From Stratiolaelaps scimitus (Eukaryota; Arthropoda; Arachnida; Mesostigmata; Laelapidae): 64,000 nucleotides of DNA. Position 1 is the first letter of the stretch. Each line of letters opens with the position of its first letter. This document shows positions 19,486 through 31,339 of the stretch, one piece after another. The position numbers and the translations under genes are program-made. The notes under the pieces were generated by a model. The model saw only the letters and a program-made list of their open reading frames with translations. It was not told the DNA's origin and did not search any database. The stretch spans positions 4,353,501-4,417,500 of the forward strand of contig JABWDB010000007.1 of assembly GCA_019614645.1 (NCBI GenBank). The letters are read 5' to 3'.

Positions 19486-20190
19486 AATCATGTTTGAATT
19501 GCAAAAAAACCCAATTCTCACTAGAAGAGAAACCAGTGTGAAGTGCATAAGGTGTAAAGGCTGAAGATTCATTTGCGGTGTAGTGACCTCGGCCCAGCCG
19601 ATATCGGCGATAGGGCCAAAGTCGATACCGCGAAATGTTACGATATGCAAGAAAGCGGACGAGCTAATGGATGTAAACAACACAACAGCTGACCATGCGT
19701 GAAGTGAAACGGGACGGACTGACTCGAGAAGTGGCTGCTTCAGATCAAAAAACTTCGAAATGAAGTGGGTAACCTTTGGGAAATAAACGAAGAGCTTCGA
19801 CATTCGTTCACTGCTCTAAATAAGAAGAAAAAACTGTCAATTTGTGCAGCAAATGGAAAATCTGCCAAAGACCGCCGAAAAAAGGAATGTCGGTGCAAGA
19901 AACAGATCGGAAAGCCGAATTCGTCTACCCACAGGGGATACGTCGACGTGTTAGTCGAAGTCGTAGTTACCGATCGTCACACTTCCCGCAAACCACATTG
20001 TCTAGACGACAAGAGAATTGCACCAATAGCAGCGAAGAAAGGTGCTCTTATCAAACGGGTGTCTCATCAGACAATACAGCTCAAATGTGATGAAACCGTA
20101 CAATCCGCCATACGGCTACCATCAGTGAAGACTAGGATCAACGTCCGAAAACTGTACATTGCAAATATGTGCTCTAGCGGCACCGCTTAG
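19486..20190 (+). pseudogene. LINE ORF1 remnant with PHD-like finger and coiled coil
   Basis: Three frames together show a PHD-like zinc finger (HQSCLNCKKTQFSL, then VKCIRCKG, then IHLRCSDLGPADIG), followed by a leucine-rich amphipathic helix (QIKKLRNEVGNLWEINEELR) and a Lys/Arg-rich segment. The order PHD finger, coiled coil, basic tail is known in ORF1 proteins of CR1-like LINEs. A 141-codon frame from 19765 covers the coiled coil and basic part. The RT expected downstream is not present, so the element is 3-prime-deleted or its ORF2 has been lost. Confidence 0.5.
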
Positions 20191-21128
20191 TTAGTACAGT
20201 AGTTAGTCACTACTGTATTTTTGTAGGCCGATCGTACAATATAGACTAACATTTATATGGAGAGACATTTTGCCAGCGGGCTGCCACTCAAAGTGACAGC
20301 TGACTGAATGCGAGTTTCAACCGAGTTCCACTACCAAACGCAGTATACCAATTCGCTTTGTTTATCCAGCTTTGTTATTAGCTGGCCTGAATTCGAAATT
20401 TCATAGCTCATATTGATAAAAGCGAACGCTTTGCGGTTCTAGTCAACTACGCACCAGCAAACAGCCTTTTAGTAGTCTTTTTCACCGTCGGTAGCCACGA
20501 GATTTGTCGAATATTCAGAGGTTGGGCGAATACGATCACACTACTGCTACTACTACTGTACTACTGTAAGTTGTGCCTTCACCGAAACGCCTTGCGTTCG
20601 AAGAAATTCAGTTCTTTCTTCTGAGTTCCAGATATCACTGGCGTAAACGAGTAAGAGGTGCGAAGAACGTTACGCAATTTACGATCTCGCTGGGACGGCC
20701 CCACATGCTTCTCCCGGGAGAAAGTCGCTGAACTGGCACCGTGTTGTCATTATAAAATAGAGGGCGGGAAATCGCTTAAATATTTTACAACCCTTCTCGT
20801 CATAATGTAACGAGAATAGCTTCGCTTCTGATCGAGGCGGCAGGGGCGTTAAATTGGACACATCCTATCCAATAGGCAACTAGATGGTGGGCCGCTTCGG
20901 GTGGTATCATATTTATATAGAAATATGTTGTTATTATACATAAATAATTTTCATTCTCCAGCTTGACTGGAGACCACACGTATTCTGCAATACCTGTGAA
21001 CGGCACAACAGTATTTAGCCTGAGACAAACTTGCTGCGTTGGGTAAAGGATTATACATTAGCATGTTGAAACCCTATGACAAGGCTGGGAATTTATATAA
21101 TTCGGTTTGTCTAAAACTGCTCCAATGT
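20191..21128. other. unassigned region
   Basis: Contains a short CTACTACTACTG microsatellite near 20540 but no recognised gene. Confidence 0.4.
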
Positions 21129-21468
21129 ACAGGGTGTTTGAAAAGCTACGCGGCCCTATGGGAGTTTAGGTAACGTTCAGCGGCTCCGAAGCGGACTTTT
21201 GCCTCAATTGCTGTCTTTATACTTTCTGCAAACACATATTATTTACACAGTACCCTGTATCCTAAAGCAATAAAGGAGAATAAAGACATATCCTATCAGC
21301 TTTATAAATGTTTTGAAGATTAATTTTAAGATAAGTTTGCCCTATTCTAAGCTGTTGCCGTTTGAATATCTGAAATGGAAAGCACAACAATTTATGGAAA
21401 GTTACCTTCAAAACCATCAAACTTTGCCTGGTCACCCCGAGTGTTGCGTAACCTTTCGAACACCCTGC
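21129..21468. mobile_element. short non-autonomous DNA element (MITE-like) with terminal inverted repeats
   Basis: The ends ACAGGGTGTTTGAAAAGCTA and (reversed) CAGGGTGTTCGAAAGGTTAC are imperfect terminal inverted repeats about 340 bases apart. No coding capacity is present. The CAGGGTGTTC-type end is common among arthropod DNA elements. A TA-like dinucleotide precedes the left end, but a matching duplication on the right is not clear. Confidence 0.6.
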
Positions 21469-24400
21469 ACATGGAAAATATACCTGTGATTCTCTTCAAG
21501 AAAAATGAATGCATGGAAATATGAATATAAAGAAACGCCTTTCCAAAAAATTAGAATGCGTTGTATAACGCTTCATCAAGCATCTTTTGGAAAATCAAAT
21601 TGTACCAATTACGTTGTCGCACGATTTCTGCTTGAAGATAATTGCGCTAGCCAGTGGGGCCAAGCTATATGCCCCATCCCTCGTAAAACTCTACAGCTGG
21701 TGAATATATTCAATTTTGCCTAAGTTTGACAACGCGTTAGGTAGCGAGGATGCTCGATTTTGCCAAGGACCAGGCAGTTTTGGCATTTACCGATTTTGCC
21801 CACAAGTTTCTGAATACAACATCGTCAAATAATCACAAAATGCGCAATGTTGATATTAGTACGTTAGAAGCTTAATAAAAAAGAGCAGTTATTGATATAT
21901 GCAAATAATACACTTTTGGTAAGCATTTTATGTAAACGTCATGAGCGAGCCTCTCTGAATAGTATACGCATCGAAATGTTGCTGAATGCTGTAGAGGGTT
22001 TGCACGAGGGAGGCTAAATTAATTCGCTAGTTTAGCTTCGCAGGCGAATTGTCGCCGAAGGATTCCTGACACGGTTAGCCATACAACTGTTCCACAGTGT
22101 GGTAATGGTGCACGTTGAACGGCAAAATGGCGTACGTGGCGTACTCGTATTCACAAGGCAAAACGCATGTCCAGACGATGACACGTTGACCACCCTACGA
22201 TTTGCTAGCCATGACCCAGTGTGTTTCAAGTATAGCCATTCGTTGTTGTTTAACTACTCTTTGTATGGAATATGATATCGGGGAAACGCCTGTATTAATG
22301 TCTTGTGTAACCAAGTGTATTATGCCATGATGAACATGGAAGAGAAGTGAACTATGCATATGCGCAATTGTACGCTGACCATATCTCAGCAATACAGATT
22401 TTTTAATAATTCGGTCTGTTATAAAAATTCTAGTTAGGGCAAATACTCAGACATAGCACAGTCAGTTGCAACTTGATCAGGATGCAGTGCTAGTTAACGA
22501 AACGATCTCTCGATTGACAGACCCAGTTTAGAAGCATGTATGTCTTAGACATAAATATATCATGCGATGAGTAGCTAATAACTATCAATGCGCAGAGACG
22601 ACATGCTAGACTAGGTGACTTAGAATAGAATCTAACTCGATTCTTGGTCATCTAATCTAACATGTAGTTTCTCGATTACTGCATTGCTGGCCAATGCGCC
22701 AACCACTTCGCGTCCTTACTCAGGTCAGCGTTATTGGTCAATGGCTGGGCGTATCTATACATGTCTCGCCATGCATATACCTCGATCTGGATCTGATATG
22801 AGTCCAAATAACATAATACTTAGCATACAGCAATGAAAATTCTTGTGAAGGCAACGCACAGCTCATTTTTACTCCGCATTGGAAGCCGATGCCAAATAGC
22901 TAAATGTCAACCTGTCGAGGTCACAGACTCGATTCATGTTCTAACAAATAGGTGGGATTAGTATACGAAGGGCGTAAGGCCGTCTAGACAGTTCTACAGG
23001 GAAATGAGTTGTGTCTGCATGTAGGTTTGGAAACATAATTTTACTTCAACGGACTTGAGTATGTGGCCATTGCATCGCCTATCAGCGTGCATAGCTACGG
23101 ATAGGTTGTCGAGTTGGCATTTGTCGCATTGATTTGCTCTAGGTAACTGGATGGGAAATATATTCTCGCACTTTGATGTGTACCTAAACGATGTACCTGC
23201 TGGTTATGCACGCACCTGTATGAATCTAACATATATCCTTTCCTGAGCCTACAACGACCTTCCATACTTCACAAGGTTCCATCATTGGTAGACCTTTCGT
23301 ATGCGGCTTGTAGGCAACTCGAAAAGAAACACCTTTTCCCGAGGGAAGGAACCTATTTTTGAACCGATGCTATTAAACTGGTGTGACACCGACAGTACGG
23401 CCGAAGTAATGACAACCTAATGCGACTGACTCACTTAATAATTCCTTTATCCCGGGACAGTCTACGTTAGTGTTGTTTGAGTTACTAATATTAGAGAGCA
23501 CTTTTGTTCAGCGAGACGATGTAAAGGAACCATCGAGGATTCGGAACCATGAGGCTTCCCTTGTCGTCCATAAAGCATATGCATATCGATGCGATGTTGA
23601 TGTTCTAGCTTAGATGCGATTAGCAGACTATAATAATGTTGAGTATTAGTAGATGTGTATTGGAATTGATTTTGTATGACACGTAGCACCGCCAACAAAA
23701 TAAACTAAGCCGTTACACTTCTAATGGGTTCTAACCAGTGGAACTGCCAGACTCGTTGGGAACTGAGACCTTCATAATAACCATTGAAATATTCTTGAAA
23801 GTGAGTGGGATGCCTTTGTGTGCACAGCACGGATTGGAGCATTTTAAATATTGAATGTCATATCAAAGTCCTATTATGAAGCGTACGCGGTATTTGTAAG
23901 TATCTACATATACTATTTGACACATAGCTCTTCCCATAACGTCATCAGAACATAATGTGCGAGCGATGGGTTAATTTCTCGCTTTGCTCATCGATCAACC
24001 TAACCTCTCCGGCTACTGTTCTTCGATGTCGAAAGCCAAAGTGGAGTGCAATTCACGGGGCATCTCCATGTGAGCGTATGTGACACCTAAATAATAGTGA
24101 ATTGAACTTTGGAATCGTCATGTGGATCTGAATGAAATTTTGTTCAATCCATTTAGCGAGAATGGTGGTAGTGACGTGGGTCTTGAAATCGTTGGCGCTC
24201 CCCGTCAGATCCGCTGGGACACGTATGAACCATGTAGTCAAAGTGCTTGCGGGTTATATCAGGATTAGTGTTACTGACCAACAAAATAACGAAATTAAAG
24301 CTCGGATTAAAAGTGTTCAGGTCTGAAACCGGTTTAGGTCCGGCTGCCGAAAATGGCAGGAGAGCTCAGGATCTAGCTTCCGGTTGTGGAAATCTATCAA

Positions 24401-24589
24401 CTTGACTTGTGGGAGAAATAACGCCAGGGCAGATTTCCCCCGTGTATTGGAAACCGGTACAGGCACACTGGAAACTCTAGAGGTCATTGTTAATGGGTTA
24501 AATCGACACTTGCCTTAGGCTGGTTCGGTGACATCATCCGCCATTCAATCAGACGATGATAGTGCATCTGTTTTAAACTCTATCTGGCC
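21469..24589. other. 3.1 kb with no recognised feature
   Basis: Short ORFs such as 21505-21723 plus and 22032-22229 minus have no family resemblance. I found no tandem array, tRNA or clear element end. Confidence 0.4.
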
Positions 24590-25700
24590 TGTTCAAGTTT
24601 AACTCTACTGATGTCAGGGAGCTGGAAATCCAGAAAGCGATGGACCCGCCTAAGGCTACCTGAAGTGTTGGAGCCGCAGGTATCCCCAGTAAGCTGATAA
24701 ATTATCCTTTTGCAGGCTTTCTCGCCCGCTGGTTCATCCGTTTAATGTCTCTCTGAGCTCTGGCTCCTTCCCAAGCGAGCTAAATGAGGTCAGGATGGTA
24801 ACTGCCGACCGCTTTCATTTATTGAGTACCTATCCAAGGTATTCGCGAATATTATGATAGCAAGATTGAGTTCAATGAACTTGTTTCAAGGTGCCAGTTG
24901 GTTTTTCGTACCTCGCGTTCCACCTAGCTGCCCCTGGCGCACATAAAGCAAGAAAATCCGAATAGTGCAGAGAATAGTCTCCTTTGTCTTGGGTTCTTTC
25001 TGCATGTAGCGGCCGCTGTCAATTGCTTGAGATATTCGTTATTCCTACCAATGCTCGAGTGCCTCGGCTGTGAATCCCGTGTCATCAACTCGTTACAGTC
25101 ATATTTGTTAGGTAAAACAGAGCCAGGCGGCCAAGATAGGTGACATCGAATCTTCTTGGCTTGAGATCAATATTGGAGCGCCGTAATGATATATTATGGG
25201 ACCTCCTCCATGTTCATCACCCTGATGAATTTCCTATTGCTCAAGATGTCCCAATTTCATATTGCTGCGGTTGATTGTGACAAGACGATTACCTATGCCG
25301 ATGGCACGTCACCCCTGTTTCGGGTTCGTTCATTTGCGCTCAAATCCGACATACAAACAGCAATAAGAAAGGTGGAGGATATTGTTAAGACCTGAACAAG
25401 AGAAGATTTGATATATTTGGCCTCGTGGCCAGTGCAGACAAACCTGGTCTCACTTTTTTCGGCTTAACCAAACAGCAATCCGAGTGACTCCAGCGCGTTC
25501 CAGCGTTCTGTAGCGGGTCGGGTCCCTTTCTGCCGAGTATTAGATGCCTTGGCCTATTGTTGGGATCATGGCGCCCAAATGTTATGCGGTCGTCATCCAG
25601 TGTCTCAAGGGGCGGGGATTTTCTGTAGAAAGTTTCTTTCTAAAATTCCAAATGATGCTTATTCCTCTATTCTGCTACGGCACATAAAATTGGGGGAGTG
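24590..25700 (+). pseudogene. CR1/L2-like LINE reverse transcriptase, degenerate
   Basis: Frames read in order: FKFNSTDVRELEIQKAMDPP, IPSKLINYPFAGFLARWFIR, SSGSFPSELNEVRM, LPMLECLGCESRVINSLQSY (the leftover of the FDKVDH-type palm region), GDIESSWLEINIGAP (before the QGS box), TITYADGTSPLFRVRSFALK, and SDIQTAIRKVEDIVKT. The catalytic YADD is now YADG. More distal sequence (GLLLGSWRPNVMR, LSKIPNDAYSSILLRHIKLG) resembles the C-terminal thumb of the same class. Many stops and frameshifts. The clade call is from the overall motif order and is tentative. Confidence 0.72.
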
Positions 25701-25920
25701 GCTATAATGTTATTAGTCGTAGGGCGGAAGTTCAACGGGCCTTGAAAGTGTTAGGTGTCGTATCTTGTTTGACATCTATTTCTCAATATCCGCCGTCGTC
25801 AGAAGAACGTCGTGCAACAGAATTTAGGAGGACAAGTCCCCTAAAAGAGTCCAGTCACCAATCTTGCTTATTGACTGCCTGCTGTTTGGGGCAGTTGTTC
25901 GAATTCTTTAAGGTGCACTT

Positions 25921-25962
25921 ACTTATTGTAAGAACTGCAGTTCCGACAGTAAACCATAATTA
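25921..25962 (+). repeat. LINE 3-prime tail, copy M5 (diverged)
   Basis: GTAAGAACTGCAGTTCCGAC followed by AGTAAACC resembles the tails at 13.6 and 15.4 kb. It follows the CR1/L2-like RT by about 220 bases and is probably the 3-prime end of that element. Confidence 0.4.
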
Positions 25963-27520
25963 AAATTTAAAAAGAAAACGAACGTCATTGTCCCCGTAGT
26001 GAGAGCACTCGCGTATTAAGAACGATATTTTGCTTTTGTGTTTTTTTTACTATTTTCCCTTTTAACACTCTTTACGCCATGTTGTATTGGATATATTCCA
26101 CAGTTCTGTGTAAATCTACCAGATCGCACAGGAAACGTTGCCATCGACTTTGAACTATTTGATGACAGCTCGTCATTAAAACAAGTCATTATGCTAGGCG
26201 CTGGAGTGTACCGATAAACTATGTTGGGAAGATCAACATTCATTCAACGCCCCTAGGTCTTTCAGCCTTTCCGATGTGGGATATATAGAACTACACCGTT
26301 CGGTGTAACTTTGTCGAAAGTTTCTTCCAATATTGGCAACACTGTGGATGAGTGTCGCTCATATTGGTTTCCTCTATCGTGCTAGTAAAAGTCCAGCATA
26401 CTGACACGTGGTAAATCCTAACGAACTTCCTCTCCATGGATATTCCAGCATATCAGATCAGCTCTTAATTCAGTTCATAATTTATCTCTGCGAATAATTT
26501 CACAGCCGAGAGCTAAGAGCGTGGAGAACCCAAAATGAATATCTTGCTATCTCATAGATAACCTCTGCTCAGTCTCAACCCCTCTCGTGTGGTTTCATCG
26601 CGTGATCAGACCAGATTAAGCATTAGCTCAGAGCTCTATATTATTCTATTTCTATCATATTGTATATGGGCTACCGATTTCCTTCTCAGTATCTAATTGC
26701 ATGGTTCGTCGAAGGACTTTGTCATATGACAAATTCCCCTTGTTACATGGGTTTATTTATACATGTATTTATAAGAGTTGTCATGTAGATAATCCTATAC
26801 GAGCATAGCATGATTTGTGTCCAGGTTTTCTTTCGTCTTTAATACACCCGTAACTAATGTCTCCATTATGTGCCGTGGGTTTTTCTATTCTAACATTTTG
26901 TCTACCCAATTATCGATCGTTGGTAAAAGTACAAGATGACCCGTGACCTGGGTCTCAACATGTCGATTTTTTGGCACTATCCTTGATGTTGAACCTTCGC
27001 ACTATTCTTGTTGTTCTCAAATATGCTCCAAAATGTTCATGTCAAGTGATTGATCTGTGCTGTATTGTATATAATAGTTAATGTGGCCGTGATCTCAATC
27101 ATTGTTCCTGTATCTATTATAATCATCCAAGTATGACAAACCTAGTCGAGAATTGAATGCGTTTATCTGACGAGTCAGTCTGCGTTGTGATGTTCCGAGG
27201 GAATTAGTGCGGCTTCCCCCCTAATGACCATATTAAATACTGGGGACATCCACTTGTTTTAGCGACTAAGACCAAATAGCTCTGTCAAACATTTCACCGA
27301 ACTTAATCCTAACCCTCTGCGCAGTGGACGTACAGTGCGCACTACGTCGGTAGCGCGCACCGAAAAGCTAAATAATTTGTTCTCTTGGAGAGTCTCACGT
27401 CTCATGCGACATTTAGGAAGTGGCCATTAGTCAATGCCACAATTGCAATAATTCCCTACGCTTCTACCAATTTATGTAATTTCTTTAATTATTTCTGTAC
27501 CACCCCCTTTTGGTTAGTAA
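25963..27520. other. unassigned AT-rich region
   Basis: No domain, RNA or repeat is recognised. Confidence 0.4.
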
Positions 27521-27629
27521 AGGTGTATTTGTATTGTATTATTTTTGGTAAATCAGCAATCATCGGACACAGTCATCCTGTCCGATGATTGCTTTGCTGC
27601 TGATTGCCAAAAATAATACAATAATACAT
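27521..27629. repeat. long hairpin (snap-back repeat)
   Basis: Arms of about 49 bases (27521-27569 and 27579-27629) are nearly complementary: GTATTGTATTATTTTTGG, AATCAGCAATCATCGGACA on the left face TGTCCGATGATTGC and CCAAAAATAATACAATA on the right, around a loop of about 9 bases. The right arm carries a small bulge (TTTGCTGC). It could be a fold-back MITE or produce a small-RNA precursor. Confidence 0.8.
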
Positions 27630-29429
27630 CTTGGCTCACTTAATTCTTTCTGTATTTGCGATATCTATAATCTCCTGTACCTCATGTAGCGTTGACATAG
27701 CCTTTCTTAAGAAGTCATATTGGTTATAGTTGATATTATATTTCTCCCTTTTGCTTCATGTATGAGCCTATGTGCTATTATCTTCTCTATTTCCTTGCTC
27801 GTCACCTCTAGGCGCTATATAAATATGGCCATCAATAGGTATCTGAGGTCTGCTAACATCGCTCTATTCAGGGTCGTAGGAGATCAATTTTACAAGAAGA
27901 TATTCTTCTGAACAAATACTGAGGATTGCGAAACCTTCATTAGGGTGAATGCTGCCCGTCCGATGCATGTGGCCTCCTGGGCGAAGCCTAAAGAATTGAC
28001 AAAATTATTTGTTCATGATTATATATCAACTAACGATGAAAACGTATATATAAATATATAGTAGACGCGAACTGGAATAATAATTCGTATAATTTGGGTG
28101 CGGACATCTTTGTTTTAGGAATGTAAACGTACTCAAATCTCATTTTGGATTATCTAAGGAACAATCTTTCTATTCTAAGTTTACCTTTTCTCTTTTTGAT
28201 CTCTCTGAAACGTGTGTCTCGCCTGGCGGCTGATTTCATGGGAGTATCAAGCTTTTAGGATCTACATGGGATGTTGAGAGTCCTAAAGGAGGATAGAACT
28301 TTACCTTAATTCCCATTGGGATTGGGTTGGTATGGAAAAGGAGAGAATTTCACTTTAATTCATGCTTTCTGAATCGGCAAACCCTGTAAGTAGAAGTATT
28401 AGGACTTTTTGCTAATTACGAATGCGTAATCGGTGTCAGCTATAGACAATTTGTTATTACAATAACAATAATTTTAACAAAGTAATATATAGAAGAGGGG
28501 TGTTGTTCTTAGTGTTAGATGTTTAGTTATGCATGAGACGTATTTGAATTCCCAAAGTATGCAGCCGTTACGATTTTTTACAAATGAGCACCGGTGACTA
28601 CTACAACTACCTTCTCTTATAAAATATTCTGCCGTTATTGATTTGGCTCTGTTCGCTGGGTGCTGCACCCTAATGCAACGATAAAAACTAGCGGGACAAT
28701 TCCCTTCCGAATGCGTAAAATCACTTACGATACACCGCGGCGTGACACCAGCGTATTAATTAATTGTACCAGTCAATATAATATTTATAGCTGGATACAA
28801 CACGTACTTCGCACTTGTTTTGGGCACCGATATATATTTTTTATATTATGCGCTATACGTCAGCTAGAGAAGAAGAATGAAACTAAATTGATGGCGAAGA
28901 TGTAGAGTCTGTGTGGCCTTTGGTAGTGTACCTCATCGGTATCCTGTTCCGTACTCTGGCTGTGTATATACCAGCTGGATGATTTGCCCTTCTGCATTGG
29001 TTATTCGTCGATGGTCCCCCCTGCCATATTTGGAACGGTTCGATTGGCGCTTGGGCTCACTCGCGACCTCACACACGCACACGCACATATACGCATACAC
29101 CCATAGTTACTCGGAGGCGACTCAGAATGGAGGTCGTTGACATCCGTGACCTGCGCGGGACGGATGCGGGTTCGGGAGCCGGGACCTGCCGCGCAAAAAG
29201 TCGTACAGAGGCGGTTTGGGGGTCGTTCTGTGTAAGGACACCGCTGCTCTCACAGCCGCGCGTGCTGTGCTTCGTTCGTCTAGCATTTCACATTCGGCGA
29301 TGCCCAACCAGCGTTCGGACGAGTGAGTGCATTCACCGCCGTAGGGTTCGCCGTAGAGCACGGCAAAGCAAGGCAAGCTTTGCCGTACGTCCCTAAGGAG
29401 CAGCTCGTATATGGCGACTTAGTATCGCA
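27630..29429. other. unassigned region
   Basis: AT-rich to about 28.9 kb, then more GC-rich with a CACACGCACACGCAC stretch near 29075. Overlapping ORFs on both strands at 29122-29396 have no recognised domain. Confidence 0.35.
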
Positions 29430-29430
29430 C

Positions 29431-29463
<33 letters not shown>
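29430..29463. repeat. (TA)n microsatellite
   Basis: About 16 uninterrupted TA units. It creates the Tyr-Ile runs in several overlapping minus-strand ORFs, which should not be read as protein. Confidence 0.95.
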
Positions 29464-29467
<4 letters not shown>

Positions 29468-30714
29468 TATACATAGTCGTATAGTAGGTAGAAACGATTG
29501 ATGCTGATATCGTAGTGCAAAAACTCCATTGCGCTTCTTTCTGGCAGTACCAACATCTTCCTCTGGACATGAGATCGTCCGGCCAAGCATGGCAGACACG
29601 AACGCTTGAGCCAGCGGATCCTCTTGGATAGCTGGCTGGCTCTGATTGTGTGCATGAGGTAAGAACAAACCCAATGCTCTGATGACGACCGCGGCGGCGG
29701 TGGTGGTGGTGACCACAGCGCCACAGCATTACGCTGCATGAAATTGACCGGCTCACTATAGAGGCCCCACATAGGTATGCTGAAGCCAACAACTTTGAGT
29801 CTGGATTAGTCGCTACCTTTGGTAAAATTAAGTACCCAGCCCGGATATACGTATATACATATGTATATATTGGAGTGGTAAGTAATATTATCTAGTATTT
29901 ATAACTTGTCTCTGCGAAGAACTCACCTGACCGACATAACGTGTCATTGTGGTGATGCATGTAAGCTCTGGTTGTTGACATGTTGGCTGAGTACAAATTT
30001 GGTTGGGCCCTATTTATTATTTCGGCGCAAGGTTGTCAATCTGACTCTCATTTTAACCCTCTTTACTATTACCACGCAATCGGGAATCCTGTTTTGTCAT
30101 AAGTGTTTTGTCACCTACTTTTGCAAACTAATGTGATTCGCTATATTCGAAGTTTCACAAGATCAAATTTGTATTTGTTACTAGCTTTCTGTGGCACAGG
30201 TTTTTTTCCGAACAGCTTTTTGATAATCAAAACCCGAGCAAAACAACAAGTGTTTTCTATATAAAGCTATTATTATTTTCTCAATTCTTTTAATAGTCAG
30301 ACACCTGCAGTCTGTACCGGTGGGCGTATGGGACGCTCATGAAATGCAATTTCGTTCGCAGCTGCGATAATACGTTGGGAAACGCCGCCGAATATGCGTA
30401 AGTAGGTGTATACAGATTAGGGTTCCACTTAGCGCCTATATCAATGACGGTTTAAAACTTCAGAAGCACACCAGCGGGTTGGCGTCTTCATAGCCTTCGC
30501 CGCAGCCCTCCGGCATTTCAGTGGATATGGCGATTTATTTATTCGTTCGTCTTCCCGAAAACCTGCGACCAATAGGTTGCGTAGACCGGGCCCATTAGTT
30601 GTTCTTTGTTGGGGTAGCTCGGGCACGAAGAATGTTGACCCTCGCCTCCGGCCTCTCTACAACTGCCACCGATTGCACCGTAGTCGGGTATGACATCTTC
30701 CGACTCAGGGCCGC
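29464..30714. other. unassigned region with GC-richer left part
   Basis: Minus-strand ORFs at 29280-29792 pass through the TA repeat and are not credible. No other gene is recognised. The stretch 30441-30714 is the continuation, on the minus strand, beyond the LINE zinc-knuckle fragment and may belong to it. Confidence 0.35.
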
Positions 30715-31062
30715 TCACGGATCAGCCTCCCTTCGAGCGCCGGAGAGTAATACTGTGCTCCGGATCTTCGCTGATGGATCTTCTTGCTTGGGACTTTCAT
30801 GCGCCTTCGACCCTATGAGTATTTTATTACGCCCCACTGCGCTCGCGTAGCGCGGACGTTGTTGAGGAGCGGGCGCTATGTGTGCACACTCACAATTCAC
30901 AGACTTTTGGGGATGCCTGCATTGAGCCGAGATGTGATCTGAACTTCCACAGTTCTCGCAAGCCTTCTCGTTTTTACTGGATGCATCCATGTGCCGCAAT
31001 TTTTTTGCTCTATATAGCCCACTAGTAGATATCGTGCTTCCGCGACCACTGTGTGCTCTCAA
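30715..31062 (-). pseudogene. LINE ORF1 (Gag-like) zinc-knuckle fragment
   Basis: A 115-codon minus-strand frame has one clear CCHC knuckle, CENCGSSDHISAQC (CX2CX4HX4C), followed by a decayed second (VNCECAHIAP) and then a Pro/Arg stretch (QQRPRYASAVGRN). This order is usual at the C-terminal end of ORF1 of I/R1/Jockey-type LINEs. Upstream minus-strand sequence to about 31320 may be the preceding part. No RT follows on the minus strand. Confidence 0.6.
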
Positions 31063-31276
31063 AATGCAAAGGCCGCAACTGGACTGCGCCGATGCAGCTG
31101 CCTGGATACCTCGGTCACTCTATATCATTCTAGCTCGGAGAGTATCTCTTTCCTGATAAACTGTATCTCTCTCTGCTGCACGGCAGAGTCCAGGTTGTGA
31201 AATGCGAAAATGGCCTTTACTTTCAGCAGCTTCTCCGCCAACGAAGGCGCTGTAGCCCATAAGTGGACAATTCATT

Positions 31277-31334
31277 GTCCTTCCTCTGCAGTGAAAGTTA
31301 AGGCCGGCCCCAACTTTCACTGCAGAGGAAGGAC
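31277..31334. repeat. perfect 23-bp hairpin
   Basis: GTCCTTCCTCTGCAGTGAAA with GTT (31277-31299) is perfectly complementary to 31312-31334, around a 12-base loop containing GGCCGGCC. It lies just upstream of the minus-strand LINE fragment. Confidence 0.9.
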
Positions 31335-31339
31335 GACTC

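Noticed and set aside
29280..29792. 170-codon minus ORF and two overlapping ones
   Set aside because: They cross the TA microsatellite (Tyr-Ile run); the remainder is GC-rich and open in all three frames, so length is not evidence.
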